Positions 50,945 through 58,779 of a DNA stretch of 58,779 nucleotides are shown piece by piece. The number at the start of each line of letters is the position of its first letter. The first letter of the stretch is position 1. The translations under genes and the position numbers were made by a program. The stretch spans positions 1 through 58,779 of the forward strand of contig MWJO01000043.1 in the NCBI GenBank assembly GCA_002027195.1, written 5' to 3'. A model generated the notes under the pieces. It made no database searches. It was not told the origin of the DNA and saw nothing but the letters and a program-made list of their open reading frames with translations. Source of the stretch: Streptomyces sp. GKU 895. Its GTDB lineage: Bacteria; Actinomycetota; Actinomycetes; Streptomycetales; Streptomycetaceae.

Positions 50945-53005
50945 ATGACCAAACCTCGACGCCCGTACGGCAGACGCAAACACGTCACCGTCGTGTCGCT
51001 CCTCCTGCTCGTGCTCGCCATCGCCCTCGGCCCCACCCCGAGCTCCGCGGCCGCGAGCGACTGGTGGAACCCGACCGCACGTCCCGCGCCGGACGCGCAG
51101 ATCAACGTCACCGGCGAGCCGTTCACCGGCACCAACTCCGCCGGTGAGGTACGGGGGTTCGTCGACGCCCACAACCACCTCTTCTCCAACGAGGCCTTCG
51201 GCGGCCGCCTCATCTGCGGCAAGGTCTTCTCCCCGCAGGGCGTCGCCGACGCGCTCAAGGACTGTCCGGAGCACTACCCCGACGGCACCCTCGCGATCTT
51301 CGACTACATCACCCACGGCGGTGACGGCAGGCACGATCCGGTCGGCTGGCCGACGTTCAAGGACTGGCCGGCGTACGACTCGATGACGCACCAGGCCAAC
51401 TACTACGCCTGGATCGAGCGCGCCTGGCGCGGCGGGCAGCGGGTGCTCGTCAACGACCTCGTCACCAACGGCGTGATCTGCTCGGTCTACCCCTTCAAGG
51501 ACCGCAGTTGTGACGAGATGACCTCGATCCGGCTGCAGGCCAAGCTGACGTACCAGCTCCAGGACTACATCGACGCGATGTACGGCGGCCCCGGCAAGGG
51601 CTGGTTCCGGATCGTCACCGACACCGCCCAGGCCCGGCAGGTGATCAAGGCGGGCAAGCTCGCCGTCGTCCTCGGCGTCGAGACCTCCGAGCCCTTCGGC
51701 TGCAAGCAGATCCTCGACATCCCGCAGTGCAGCAAGGCGGACATCGACAAGGGGCTCGACGAGCTCTACGACCTCGGCGTGCGCAGCATGTTCCTGTGTC
51801 ACAAGCTCGACAACGCGCTGTGCGGCGTCCGCTTCGACGAGGGCGGGCTCGGAACGGCCATCAACGTCGGGCAGTTCCTGTCCACCGGCACGTTCTGGAA
51901 GACCGAGAAGTGCAAGGGCCCGCAGCACGACAACCCCATCGGCACCGCCTCCTCCGCCGCGGAGAAGGATCTGCCCGCGGGCACCGAGGTGCCGGCCTAC
52001 GACGCCGACGCGCAGTGCAACGTCCGCGGGCTCACCGACCTCGGTGAGTACGCCGTGAAGGGCATGATGCAGCGCAAGATGATGCTCGAAATCGACCACA
52101 TGAGCGTCAAGGCCACCGGCCAGGCCCTCGACCTGTTCGAGGCCGCCGACTATCCCGGCGTGCTCTCCTCGCACAGCTGGATGGACCTCAACTGGACCGA
52201 ACGCGTCTACTCCCTCGGTGGGTTCGTCGCCCAGTACATGCACGGCTCCGAGGGCTTCGTCGCCGAGGCCGCCCGCACCGACGCGCTGCGCGAGAAGTAC
52301 GGCGTCGGCTACGGCTTCGGCACCGACTTCAACGGCGTCGGAGACCACCCCGGGCCGCGCGGCGCGAACACCTCCAACCCGGTGAAGTACCCGTTCAAGA
52401 GCGTCGACGGCGGCTCCGTCATCGACAAGCAGACGACCGGCTCACGCACCTTCGACTACAACACCGACGGCGGCGCCCATGTCGGCATGATCCCGGACTG
52501 GATCGAGGACATCCGCCAGGTCGGCGGGCAGAACGTCGTCGACGACCTCTTCCGCGGCGCCGAGTCCTACCTCCACACCTGGGGCGCCACCGAGCAGCAC
52601 CAGGCCGGCGTCAACCTCGCCAAGGGGCGTACGGCGACGGCCAGTTCCTCGGAGTGGAACCCGTTCACCAGCTACCAGCCGGGCCGCGCCGTCGACGGCG
52701 ACGACGGCACCCGCTGGGCCAGCGACTGGAGCGACGACCAGTCGTGGCAGGTGGACCTGGGCGCCACCCACCTGGTCTCCCGCGTCACGCTCGACTGGGA
52801 GCGGGCGTACGCCAAGTCGTACCGGATCGAACTGTCCACCGACGGCACGAACTGGACGACCGCCTGGTCCACCACCTCCGGCGACGGCGGCCTCGACACG
52901 GCCAAGTTCACCGGGACGCCCGCCCGTTACGTCCGGGTCCACGGGCTCGGCCGCGGCACCGACTGGGGATACTCGCTCTACGAGGTCGGCGTCCACAGCG
53001 CCTGA
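50945..53005 (+). CDS. Secreted M19-like dipeptidase/amidohydrolase with F5/8-type C (discoidin) domain
   Basis: A 686-residue protein. ATG 50945 follows GAGGGACGTG; a Sec signal peptide (RRPYGRRKHVTVVSLLLLVL, cleavage after SSAAA) precedes a metal-dependent hydrolase domain with VDAHNHLFSNEAFGG, LEIDHMSVKATGQALDLFEA and PGVLSSHSWMDL, which resemble the His/Asp metal ligands of membrane (M19) dipeptidases. The C-terminal about 140 residues (LAKGRTATASSSEWNPFTSY, WQVDLGATHLVSRVTLDWER) are a discoidin carbohydrate-binding domain. It likely acts on peptides or amides at the cell wall or in polymer. The 212-bp gap before it is a promoter region without clear boxes. Confidence 0.8.
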   Translation: MTKPRRPYGRRKHVTVVSLLLLVLAIALGPTPSSAAASDWWNPTARPAPDAQINVTGEPFTGTNSAGEVRGFVDAHNHLFSNEAFGGRLICGKVFSPQGVADALKDCPEHYPDGTLAIFDYITHGGDGRHDPVGWPTFKDWPAYDSMTHQANYYAWIERAWRGGQRVLVNDLVTNGVICSVYPFKDRSCDEMTSIRLQAKLTYQLQDYIDAMYGGPGKGWFRIVTDTAQARQVIKAGKLAVVLGVETSEPFGCKQILDIPQCSKADIDKGLDELYDLGVRSMFLCHKLDNALCGVRFDEGGLGTAINVGQFLSTGTFWKTEKCKGPQHDNPIGTASSAAEKDLPAGTEVPAYDADAQCNVRGLTDLGEYAVKGMMQRKMMLEIDHMSVKATGQALDLFEAADYPGVLSSHSWMDLNWTERVYSLGGFVAQYMHGSEGFVAEAARTDALREKYGVGYGFGTDFNGVGDHPGPRGANTSNPVKYPFKSVDGGSVIDKQTTGSRTFDYNTDGGAHVGMIPDWIEDIRQVGGQNVVDDLFRGAESYLHTWGATEQHQAGVNLAKGRTATASSSEWNPFTSYQPGRAVDGDDGTRWASDWSDDQSWQVDLGATHLVSRVTLDWERAYAKSYRIELSTDGTNWTTAWSTTSGDGGLDTAKFTGTPARYVRVHGLGRGTDWGYSLYEVGVHSA

Positions 53006-53062
53006 CAGGACCGCTACGGAGTCGGCGTCACGGCGCCCGACACCACCACGGGGGACGCGCAC

Positions 53063-53656
53063 ATGGCACGCATGCCGTCGGCACAACGGCGTCGGCAGCT
53101 CACCGAGGCGGCGATCCGGGCGATGGCCCGGGACGGCGTGGCCCGGACCACGACCCGTTCCATCGCCGCCGAGGCGGGCGTCTCCCTGAGCGTCTTCCAC
53201 TACTGCTTCGACTCCAAGCAGGAGCTGGTCGAGTCGGTCATCACGACCATCACCGACCACTACGTCGGCATCGTGCAGGAGGCCCTGAAACCCAGGGCCT
53301 CCCTGGAGGAGACCGTCCGGGCCGGCTTCCAGGCCTACTGGGACCATGTGCGCGCCCATCCCGACGAGCACATGCTCACCTACGAACTCACCCAGTACGC
53401 CCTGCGGCAACCGGGGTTCGAGCATCTGGCCCGACGCCAGTACGAGCTCTACGGCGAGCTCTACACCGACATCATCGAGCGGCTGTCCACCACCATGGGC
53501 TTCCAACTCCGCGTCCCGGTCCCGGCGTTGGCCCGCTATCTCGCCGCCATGACCGACGGCCTGACCCTCAACTACCTGGTCCTCGGTGACGAGGACGCCT
53601 GGACGGACATCCTCGACACCGTCACCGCCCATATCGCCGGACTGGTCTCCGCCTAG
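53063..53656 (+). CDS. TetR-family transcriptional regulator
   Basis: A 197-residue TetR protein. The helix-turn-helix RTTTRSIAAEAGVSLSVFHY with AAIRAMARDGVARTTTRSIA is at residues about 15-58; the C-terminal ligand domain has WDHVRAHPDEHMLTYELTQY and ALARYLAAMTDGLTLNYLVL. It follows the secreted hydrolase gene by 57 bp on the same strand, so may be cotranscribed with it and control it. Its stop overlaps the stop of the convergent glycosidase-like gene by 4 bp. The GAAAC-type operators at 5.1 kb are far away, and no site of that kind is seen near this gene. Confidence 0.9.
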   Translation: MARMPSAQRRRQLTEAAIRAMARDGVARTTTRSIAAEAGVSLSVFHYCFDSKQELVESVITTITDHYVGIVQEALKPRASLEETVRAGFQAYWDHVRAHPDEHMLTYELTQYALRQPGFEHLARRQYELYGELYTDIIERLSTTMGFQLRVPVPALARYLAAMTDGLTLNYLVLGDEDAWTDILDTVTAHIAGLVSA

Positions 53657-55017
53657 GCGCGCAGCGGGTTGGTCCCGGTCGCCGCCAGCAGGTACCAGGC
53701 GGTCGCGCCCGTGTGCCGGTACGGGTAGTAGCCGAAACCGAAACCGGTGTCGAGCGGGCTGCTCGCCGAGACGACGCCGGACCCGGCGGCCACGGGGCGG
53801 GAGCCCAACGTCTGCCCGTCGCCCAGCAGTTCCTGGGCCCGCTCGATGGAGGCGAGGAGGTTCCGGGCGCGCTTGTCGTCCCCGGCGGCACAGCGGTCGC
53901 GCAGGGCCAGAGCCAGGTGGGCCGTGCCCTCGAACCACACGCCGTTGCGGTCCGGCCTGGGCTGGCCGGAGGCGATCGGGGCGTCCTCGTTCGCCAGCAG
54001 GCTCGCGGAGCTGAAGGTCACTCCCGTGTACGACTGGCCCGCCGGGACCGTGCTGTTGGGGCGGTCGGCCGAGTCCAGGACGGCGAGTTCGCGCGCGGCC
54101 CAGTCCAACGAGCGTGCGTGGGCGGGGGAGTCGAGGGCCAGGTGGGTCCAGGTCTGGGTGTCCTCGGGAATGGGGGACTTGTTGATCGTCACACCGTCGT
54201 TGGTGCCGGTGTAGAAGAAGCCGCCGTCCGGCTCCCACATCTTCTCGACGAACTTCCGTGCCACCGACCGCCGTTCCCGCCACACCCGGTCCCCGGTCAG
54301 CCGCGCCAACTGCCCGAAGAGACCGACCAGATCGGTGTTGTGCTCGGTGGAGGTGAACGGGAGCTTCGCGTTCGCCCCGTCGACCCCGAACTTGAAACCG
54401 CCGAGCGGCTCCTCGGTCCGGCCGACCTGGTCGATCCACTCGCCGATCCGCACCGCGCCCGTCAGGAACCGGCGCTCCCCGGTGCGGCGGGCGAGCGCGG
54501 CCAGTGCGATCCCGGCCCAGGCCATGTCACCCACCGCCGTACCGGTGAAGCCGAACTGCCAACCCACGTTGGCCTTGCCGTCCGCCCGGACGAACCCGTC
54601 CGGCTGCGGGGAACCGTCGTAGAAGGTGTACGGGCCCACGTTGTACGCCTGTCGGAGGCGACCGTCGTCGTGGTCGGGGTCGTTGGCCTGCGCGTACAGG
54701 AGCGCGTCGCCGAGCACCGTGGCCCGGGAGGTGCCGTCCCCCGAACGGGCCGCGAGCAGCGCCAGGATCGTGAGCGCGTTGTCGTAGGTGAACGCCGTGC
54801 TGAACAGGCCGGCTTGGTCGGTGTAGCTCTGCGCCAGCCGGATCGTGCCGTGCTCCGGATAGGCGTCCATGGCGGCGGCGAGGAAGGCCCGCGCGCGATG
54901 CCGGGCGGCGCCCGGGCGCTGCGGCGATGCTCCCGCCGTACCCCCACCGGCCGCGGTGAGGACCGCGGCGCCCGCGCCGAGTCCGGTCCCGATGAGTGCG
55001 CGACGGCTGAGGGGCAT
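53653..55017 (-). CDS. Tat-exported six-hairpin glycosidase-like protein
   Basis: A 454-residue protein with a twin-arginine signal peptide (PLSRRALIGTGLGAGAAVL), so it is exported folded. The mature part looks like an (alpha/alpha)6 toroid with repeats such as LAQSYTDQAGLFSTAFTYDN, ALTILALLAARSGDGTSRAT, VGDMAWAGIALAALARRTGE and TSTEHNTDLVGLFGQLARLT; ending with GFGFGYYPYRHTGATAWYLL. The FTYDNALTILAL and EHNTDL motifs fit glycosidase-like helical barrels; the exact GH family is unclear. The ATG 55017 has AGGAG upstream, and a palindrome TGAGAGCGCTCTCA lies 31 bp further upstream, suggesting LacI-family sugar control. Confidence 0.8.
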   Translation of the reverse strand: MPLSRRALIGTGLGAGAAVLTAAGGGTAGASPQRPGAARHRARAFLAAAMDAYPEHGTIRLAQSYTDQAGLFSTAFTYDNALTILALLAARSGDGTSRATVLGDALLYAQANDPDHDDGRLRQAYNVGPYTFYDGSPQPDGFVRADGKANVGWQFGFTGTAVGDMAWAGIALAALARRTGERRFLTGAVRIGEWIDQVGRTEEPLGGFKFGVDGANAKLPFTSTEHNTDLVGLFGQLARLTGDRVWRERRSVARKFVEKMWEPDGGFFYTGTNDGVTINKSPIPEDTQTWTHLALDSPAHARSLDWAARELAVLDSADRPNSTVPAGQSYTGVTFSSASLLANEDAPIASGQPRPDRNGVWFEGTAHLALALRDRCAAGDDKRARNLLASIERAQELLGDGQTLGSRPVAAGSGVVSASSPLDTGFGFGYYPYRHTGATAWYLLAATGTNPLRA

Positions 55018-55047
55018 GGGTCTCCTAGAGGGATGCACGAAGAGGTC

Positions 55048-55061
55048 TGAGAGCGCTCTCA
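55048..55061 (-). promoter_or_regulatory. LacI-family (CebR-like) operator
   Basis: TGAGAGCGCTCTCA is a perfect 14-bp palindrome 31 bp upstream of the Tat glycosidase-like start. It resembles the CebR operator core TGGGAGCGCTCCCA of Streptomyces. Position and sequence suggest repression by a LacI-type regulator responding to a sugar; the regulator is not in this window. Confidence 0.6.
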
Positions 55062-55137
55062 AAGGCGCGCGCTCATTCTGCTGTCACCGCTCGCCCCGGT
55101 CAACGGATGTGCACGGCCGACAAGTTGAGGCACACGA

Positions 55138-55167
55138 AAGCGGCCCCGGGAACACCCGGGGCCGCTT
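55138..55167 (-). terminator. Terminator hairpin of the GAPDH gene
   Basis: AAGCGGCCCCGGG (55138-55150) and CCCGGGGCCGCTT (55155-55167) form a perfect 13-bp stem with a 4-nt loop, starting 16 bp after the GAPDH stop. On the minus strand it is followed by TCGTGTG rather than a T-run, as usual for this genus. Confidence 0.85.
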
Positions 55168-55182
55168 CGCGAGGAACGTGGA

Positions 55183-56637
55183 TCAGACCGCCGTCGACGG
55201 GAACGTCGGGTACTCCACCCCGGAGACGTGCTGCACGACCCGGATCACCTGGCAGGAGTAGCCGAACTCGTTGTCGTACCAGAGGTAGAGGATCGCGTTG
55301 TCGCCGTCGACCTTCGTGGCGCCGGCGTCGACGATCGACGCGTGGCGCGAGCCGACGAAGTCCATGGAGACGGCGTCGGGCGCGGTGGTGAAGTCGATCT
55401 GGCGCTTCAGCGGCGAGTTCAGCGAGACGTCGCGCAGGTAGCCGAGGACCTCCTCACGGGTGGTCTCGCGGCCCAGCCGCAGGCTGAGGATGGCGATCGA
55501 CACGTCCGGCACCGGCACACGGATGGAGCTGCCGGTGATCGGGGCCTTGAGGTCGGGCAGCGCCTTGGCGACGGCCGAGGCGGCGCCCGTCTCGGTGATC
55601 ACCATGTTGAGCGGCGCGGAACGGCCACGGCGGTCGGCCTTGTGGTAGTTGTCCAGCAGGTTCTGGTCGTTGGTGAACGAGTGGACCGTCTCGACATGGC
55701 CGCGCAGCACGCCGTACTCGTCGTCCATCGCCTTCAGCGGCGGCACGATCGCGTTGGTGGTGCAGGACGCGCAGGACAGGATCTGCTCGTCCGGCTTCAC
55801 GGTGTCGTGGTTGACGCCGTGCACGATGTTCGGGACGTCGCCCTTGCCGGGCGCGGTGAGCACGACCTTGTCGATACCGGCACGCAGGTGCTGCGAGAGG
55901 CCCTCGCGGTCGCGCCACTTGCCGGTGTTGTCGATGAGGATCGCGTTCTTGATGCCGTACGCCGTGTAGTCGACCTCGGACGGGTCGTTGGCGTAGATCA
56001 CCTTGATCGCGTTGCCGTTGGCGGTGATCGTGTCGGTCGCCTCGTCGACGGTGATCGTGCCCTGGAACTGGCCGTGGATCGAGTCGCGGCGCAGCAGGGA
56101 GGCGCGCTTGACGAGGTCCTGCTCGCCGCCGCCGCGGACCACGATGGCGCGCAGCCGCAGACCGTTGCCGGAGCCGGACTTCTCGATGAGCAGGCGGGCG
56201 ACGAGGCGGCCGATGCGGCCGAAGCCGTACAGGACCACGTCGCGGCCCTCGCCGCGCTCGATCTTGTTGGCGCCGGTGGCACCGGCGACGGCCTCGGCGG
56301 TGAAGGCCTCGACCGTCAGGCCGCGGTCGTCGGTGCGGTAGGTCGCGGCGAGCATGCCGATGTCGATCTGGGACGGCCCGAGGTCCAGAGTGGTGAGCGC
56401 CTGGAGGAAGGGCAGCGTCTCGGTGACCGACAGCTCCTCGCCGGCGATCTGCCGGGCGAAGCGGTGGGTCTTGAGGATGCTGACCACCGACTTGTTCACC
56501 AGGGAGCGGCTGTGCAGCAGGACGGTGACGTCCCGCTCGCGGTGCAGCTTCCCGATGATCGGGATCATCGACTCCGCGATCTCCTCGCGGGTCTTCCAGT
56601 TGGTGAACGAGTCCTCGTTGACAGTCACAAGATCCAT
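55183..56637 (-). CDS. gap: Glyceraldehyde-3-phosphate dehydrogenase, long type
   Basis: A 484-residue member of the long GAPDH type. A helical N-terminal extension (about 1-125; DSFTNWKTREEIAESMIP) precedes the NAD Rossmann domain (VVLYGFGRIGRLVARLLI) and the catalytic domain with LSCASCTTNAIVPPLKA (active Cys in SCTTN), HSFTNDQNLLDNYHKADRRG and the end ILYLWYDNEFGYSCQVIRVV. It catalyses the oxidative phosphorylation of glyceraldehyde-3-phosphate in the cytosol. ATG 56637 is preferred; an in-frame reading runs far upstream over the opposite-strand gnd gene. It is divergent from 6-phosphogluconate dehydrogenase across 138 bp. Confidence 0.95.
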   Translation of the reverse strand: MDLVTVNEDSFTNWKTREEIAESMIPIIGKLHRERDVTVLLHSRSLVNKSVVSILKTHRFARQIAGEELSVTETLPFLQALTTLDLGPSQIDIGMLAATYRTDDRGLTVEAFTAEAVAGATGANKIERGEGRDVVLYGFGRIGRLVARLLIEKSGSGNGLRLRAIVVRGGGEQDLVKRASLLRRDSIHGQFQGTITVDEATDTITANGNAIKVIYANDPSEVDYTAYGIKNAILIDNTGKWRDREGLSQHLRAGIDKVVLTAPGKGDVPNIVHGVNHDTVKPDEQILSCASCTTNAIVPPLKAMDDEYGVLRGHVETVHSFTNDQNLLDNYHKADRRGRSAPLNMVITETGAASAVAKALPDLKAPITGSSIRVPVPDVSIAILSLRLGRETTREEVLGYLRDVSLNSPLKRQIDFTTAPDAVSMDFVGSRHASIVDAGATKVDGDNAILYLWYDNEFGYSCQVIRVVQHVSGVEYPTFPSTAV

Positions 56638-56775
56638 CTTTCGAGCTAGGCAGCGCTCATATGTTAACCACATGTTCGTTTGACCTCTTGAACGGGGTGG
56701 GGTCTCCCACGCGTACCAGCGGGCACGGGGCCGCGTGCCCCGCCAGACCACGCCACGATCCAAGGGACGGACCAC
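56638..56775. promoter_or_regulatory. Shared divergent promoter of GAPDH and 6PGD genes
   Basis: 138 bp between divergent starts. An AT-rich island CATATGTTAACCACATG (56659-56675) holds the palindrome GTTAAC and, on the minus strand, a possible -10 TTAACAT for GAPDH. On the plus strand TTTGACC (56680-56686) could be a -35 for the 6PGD gene. Exact boxes are uncertain; the symmetry invites a shared regulator. Confidence 0.45.
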
Positions 56776-58214
56776 ATGAACGCAAGCGCATCCATCGGTG
56801 TCACCGGACTGGGCGTGATGGGCCGCAACCTGGCGCGGAACTTCGCCCGCCACGGAGCCACGGTCGCCGTCCACAACCGCTCGGCCGGACGGACCCGCGC
56901 GCTGGTCCAGGAGTTCGGGCACGAGGGCACGTTCGTGGCCGCTGAATCGGCCGAGGAGTTCGTCGCCGCGCTCGAACGCCCCCGGAAGCTGATCATCATG
57001 GTGCAGGCCGGCCCCGCCACGGACGCGGTCATCGAGGAGTTCGTCCCGCTCCTGGAGCCGGGCGACATCGTCGTCGACGGCGGCAACGCCCACTTCGCCG
57101 ACACCCGCCGCCGCGAGGCCGACCTGCGGGAACGCGGCCTGCACTTCGTCGGCACCGGCATCTCCGGCGGCGAGGAGGGCGCGCTCAACGGCCCGTCCGT
57201 GATGGTCGGCGGGTCCACGGAGGCGTACGCCGTACTCGGCCCCCTCTTCGAGGGCATCAGCGCACACGTCGGCGGCGAGCCCTGCGCCGCCCACATCGGC
57301 ACCGACGGCGCCGGGCACTTCGTGAAGATGGTCCACAACGGCATCGAGTACGCCGACATGCAGCTCATCGCCGAGGCGTACGACCTGCTGCGTCAGGTCG
57401 CCGGGTACACGCCGGCCGAGATCGCGGCCGTCTTCCGCCGGTGGAACGCCGGCCGCCTCGGCTCGTACCTGATCGAGATCACCGCCGAGGTCCTCGCCCA
57501 CACCGACCAGGCCACCGGCGCGCCCTTCGTCGACGTCGTCGCGGACGCCGCGGGCCAGAAGGGCACCGGCCGCTGGACCGTCCAGACGGCCCTGGACCTC
57601 GCCTCCCCGGTCACCGCGGTGGCCCAGGCCACCTTCGCCCGCGCGGCCTCCGGGCAGTCCGAGCTGCGCGCCGCGTACCGGGGCCTGCCGGGCGGCACCA
57701 CCCCGCCGCTCAGCCGCACCGAGGCCGATCGCTTCACCTCCCAGGTGGAACACGCGCTGTACGCCTCCAAGGTCATCGCCTACGACCAGGGCTGGACGAT
57801 GATCCAGGACGCCGCCGCGGAGTACGGCTGGAAGATCGACCTCGGCGCAGTCGCCCGCATCTGGCGCGGCGGCTGCATCATCCGCGCCGCCTTCCTGGAC
57901 CGCATCCGCGCGGCCTACGCCGCCGACCGGGACCTGGTCAGCCTGCTCGGCGAGATGGAGTTCGCCATGGAGATCACCGACGCCCAGGTCCCCTGGCGCG
58001 AGACGGTCGCCTCCGCGACCGCCGGGGCATCCCCGTCCCGGCCATCTCCGCGGCCCTGGCCCACTACGACACCCTCCGCGCCGAACGCCTCCCCGCCGCC
58101 CTCCTCCAGGGCCAGCGCGACTACTTCGGCGCCCACACCTACGCCCGCGTGGACCGCCCGGGCGCATTCCACACCCACTGGGCCACACCGGGCCGCCCGG
58201 AGACGGCGAACTGA
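56776..58214 (+). CDS. gnd: 6-phosphogluconate dehydrogenase, decarboxylating (frameshift near 58022)
   Basis: About 479 residues if restored, the usual length. It has GVTGLGVMGRNLARNFARHG (NADP Rossmann), LIIMVQAGPATDAVIEEFV, FVGTGISGGEEGALNGPSVM (substrate loop), GAGHFVKMVHNGIEYADMQL with the catalytic Lys, and AAFLDRIRAAYAAD. One C seems missing around 58019-58025: the original frame turns to GASPSRPSPRPWP, while the shifted frame reads RGIPVPAISAALAHYDTLRA, then QGQRDYFGAHTYARVDRPGA and FHTHW, the standard C-terminal signature, ending at 58214. It converts 6-phosphogluconate to ribulose-5-phosphate in the pentose phosphate pathway and is divergent from GAPDH. Confidence 0.93.
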
Positions 58215-58219
58215 CGGCA

Positions 58220-58244
58220 GCGCTCCCCGGGCAAAGGGAAGCGC
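58220..58244 (+). terminator. Weak hairpin after 6PGD
   Basis: GCGCTCCCC (58220-58228) can pair with GGGAAGCGC (58236-58244) with one mismatch and a 7-nt loop, just after the stop at 58214. It probably terminates the gnd transcript. The rest of the 116-bp gap contains the GGGGGAG ribosome site of the next gene. Confidence 0.45.
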
Positions 58245-58330
58245 CCCGCCAGGCAACCAGCGCAGGCGCAGCGCCCTCCTAACTGCTGAACCACATCGCA
58301 GACACAGGACGTTCACAGGGGGAGTGCGCC

Positions 58331-58779
58331 GTGGCAGAGCTGTCCCGCCGCCGGTTCGTGGTCTACACACTGGCGGCGTCCACGCTGACCGTCGCGGCCC
58401 CCCTCGGCTGCGACGCGCCGGCGGCCGAGGGTGCGACGGCCCGCCGGTCCGACGTCGTCGTGACCGGCACCGATGACGAGATGCTGGTCCTGGAGATCAC
58501 CCGGGACAACAAGGTCGTCGTACGCCTGCCGCGCGTCGAGGTCGGCCAGGGGGTCACCACCGCCGTCGCCATGATGATCGCCGAGGAGCTCGACGCCCGG
58601 CTCACCGACATAGACATCCCGCTGGCCGAGGCCCGGACCAAGGGCAACCAGTTCACCGGCGGCTCCAACTCGGTCAGTTCGCTGTACGGCCCCGCCCGCA
58701 ACCTCGCCGCCACGGCCCGCGCCCGCCTCGTCACCGCCGCGGCGCGCGCTGGCGGCTGCCCGCGCGCGTGCTGCCGCAC
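58331..58779 (+). CDS. Xanthine/aldehyde dehydrogenase-type molybdopterin subunit (N-terminal part, cut by window edge)
   Basis: GTG 58331 follows GGGGGAG. The start carries a twin-arginine signal (SRRRFVVYTLAASTLTVA) as in IorB-like periplasmic molybdopterin subunits. The domain start is then visible: MLVLEITRDNKVVVRLPRVE, VGQGVTTAVAMMIAEELDAR and QFTGGSNSVSSLYGPARNLA. Near 58741-58750 the frame seems to shift by one missing base: the final codons read RAGGCPRACCR, while the other frame gives RWRLPARVL as expected. Only about 150 residues of an about 700-residue subunit are in the window. Substrate unknown. Confidence 0.8.
   Translation, partial: MAELSRRRFVVYTLAASTLTVAAPLGCDAPAAEGATARRSDVVVTGTDDEMLVLEITRDNKVVVRLPRVEVGQGVTTAVAMMIAEELDARLTDIDIPLAEARTKGNQFTGGSNSVSSLYGPARNLAATARARLVTAAARAGGCPRACCR

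Noticed and set aside
53063..53656. The TetR protein as regulator of the GAAAC palindromes at 5.1 kb
   Set aside because: The two loci are 48 kb apart and no similar palindrome lies near the TetR gene, so there is no sequence support for the link.
56638..58188. N-terminal extension of the GAPDH frame across the opposite-strand 6PGD gene
   Set aside because: The extension is antisense to gnd, low in family resemblance, and a good ATG at 56637 begins the normal long-type GAPDH.
1..58779. CRISPR arrays, IS elements, prophage or integrase, PKS/NRPS clusters, tRNA/rRNA genes
   Set aside because: No spaced repeats, transposase or integrase motifs, assembly-line domains or RNA gene features were recognised on either strand.

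Overview
The window looks like a stretch of a Streptomyces (or very close actinomycete) chromosome. GC is very high and the third codon position is strongly G/C. GTG and TTG starts are common, ATGA/GTGA start-stop overlaps are frequent, and there are Tat and lipobox signal peptides, an F420-type luciferase-like oxidoreductase, a SAV_2336-type protein and a dispersed Streptomyces-type intergenic repeat. No rRNA, tRNA, CRISPR array, IS element, integrase or origin was seen.

Layout. 1-9.1 kb is mixed housekeeping and accessory: a LysR regulator divergent from an alpha/beta hydrolase, an MFS exporter, a TIM-barrel sugar isomerase, a MarR-GNAT fusion, a DUF4253-like remnant, a DMT transporter that reads in frame into a GNAT acetyltransferase, a truncated PucR-type regulator and an MHS-family symporter. 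9.2-12.9 kb is a divergent ABC uptake locus (permease, NMT1/THI5-type binding protein, ATPase) with a translationally coupled LLM flavin/F420 oxidoreductase. 12.9-16.1 kb holds a beta-propeller-like secreted protein, a second MFS transporter and a GT2 glycosyltransferase.

16.5-42.8 kb is one large cell-surface polysaccharide locus. A left plus-strand operon has the initiating sugar-phosphate transferase, a Gfo/Idh/MocA oxidoreductase, an NAD-dependent epimerase/dehydratase, two DegT aminotransferases, a NeuD/PglD-type acetyltransferase, a large secreted DUF4082 protein and a GT2. A central part has chain-length (Wzz-like) proteins, one of them fused to an O-antigen polymerase/ligase domain. 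A long minus-strand operon runs from an alpha/alpha-toroid protein through WecG-, WbpA- and WecB-like enzymes, a third Wzz-like protein, a Wzx flippase, a beta-helix lipoprotein, a GT2 and two methyltransferases. A WbpD/WlbB-type acetyltransferase gene stands just outside. Together these genes plausibly make, polymerise by a Wzx/Wzy/Wzz-type route, and decorate a polysaccharide containing N-acetylated aminosugar uronic acids.

43.9-50.7 kb is a four-gene minus-strand module: DUF4062-VMAP protein, MoxR-type AAA ATPase, SAV_2336/vWA-like protein, and a TIR/NB-ARC/TPR protein. It matches the vWA-MoxR-VMAP class of predicted NTP-dependent conflict (immunity) systems with a TIR-STAND arm and is the most interesting system in the window. 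50.9-58.8 kb carries a secreted M19-like dipeptidase with a discoidin domain, a TetR regulator, a Tat-exported six-hairpin glycosidase-like protein under a palindromic operator, divergent GAPDH and 6-phosphogluconate dehydrogenase genes, and the start of a molybdopterin-subunit oxidoreductase gene.

Caution: about ten otherwise well-conserved genes are interrupted by single-base frameshifts, mostly in short G/C runs. This looks more like indel error in the assembly than real gene decay, so frameshifted genes are described as if restored and the breakpoint is given.
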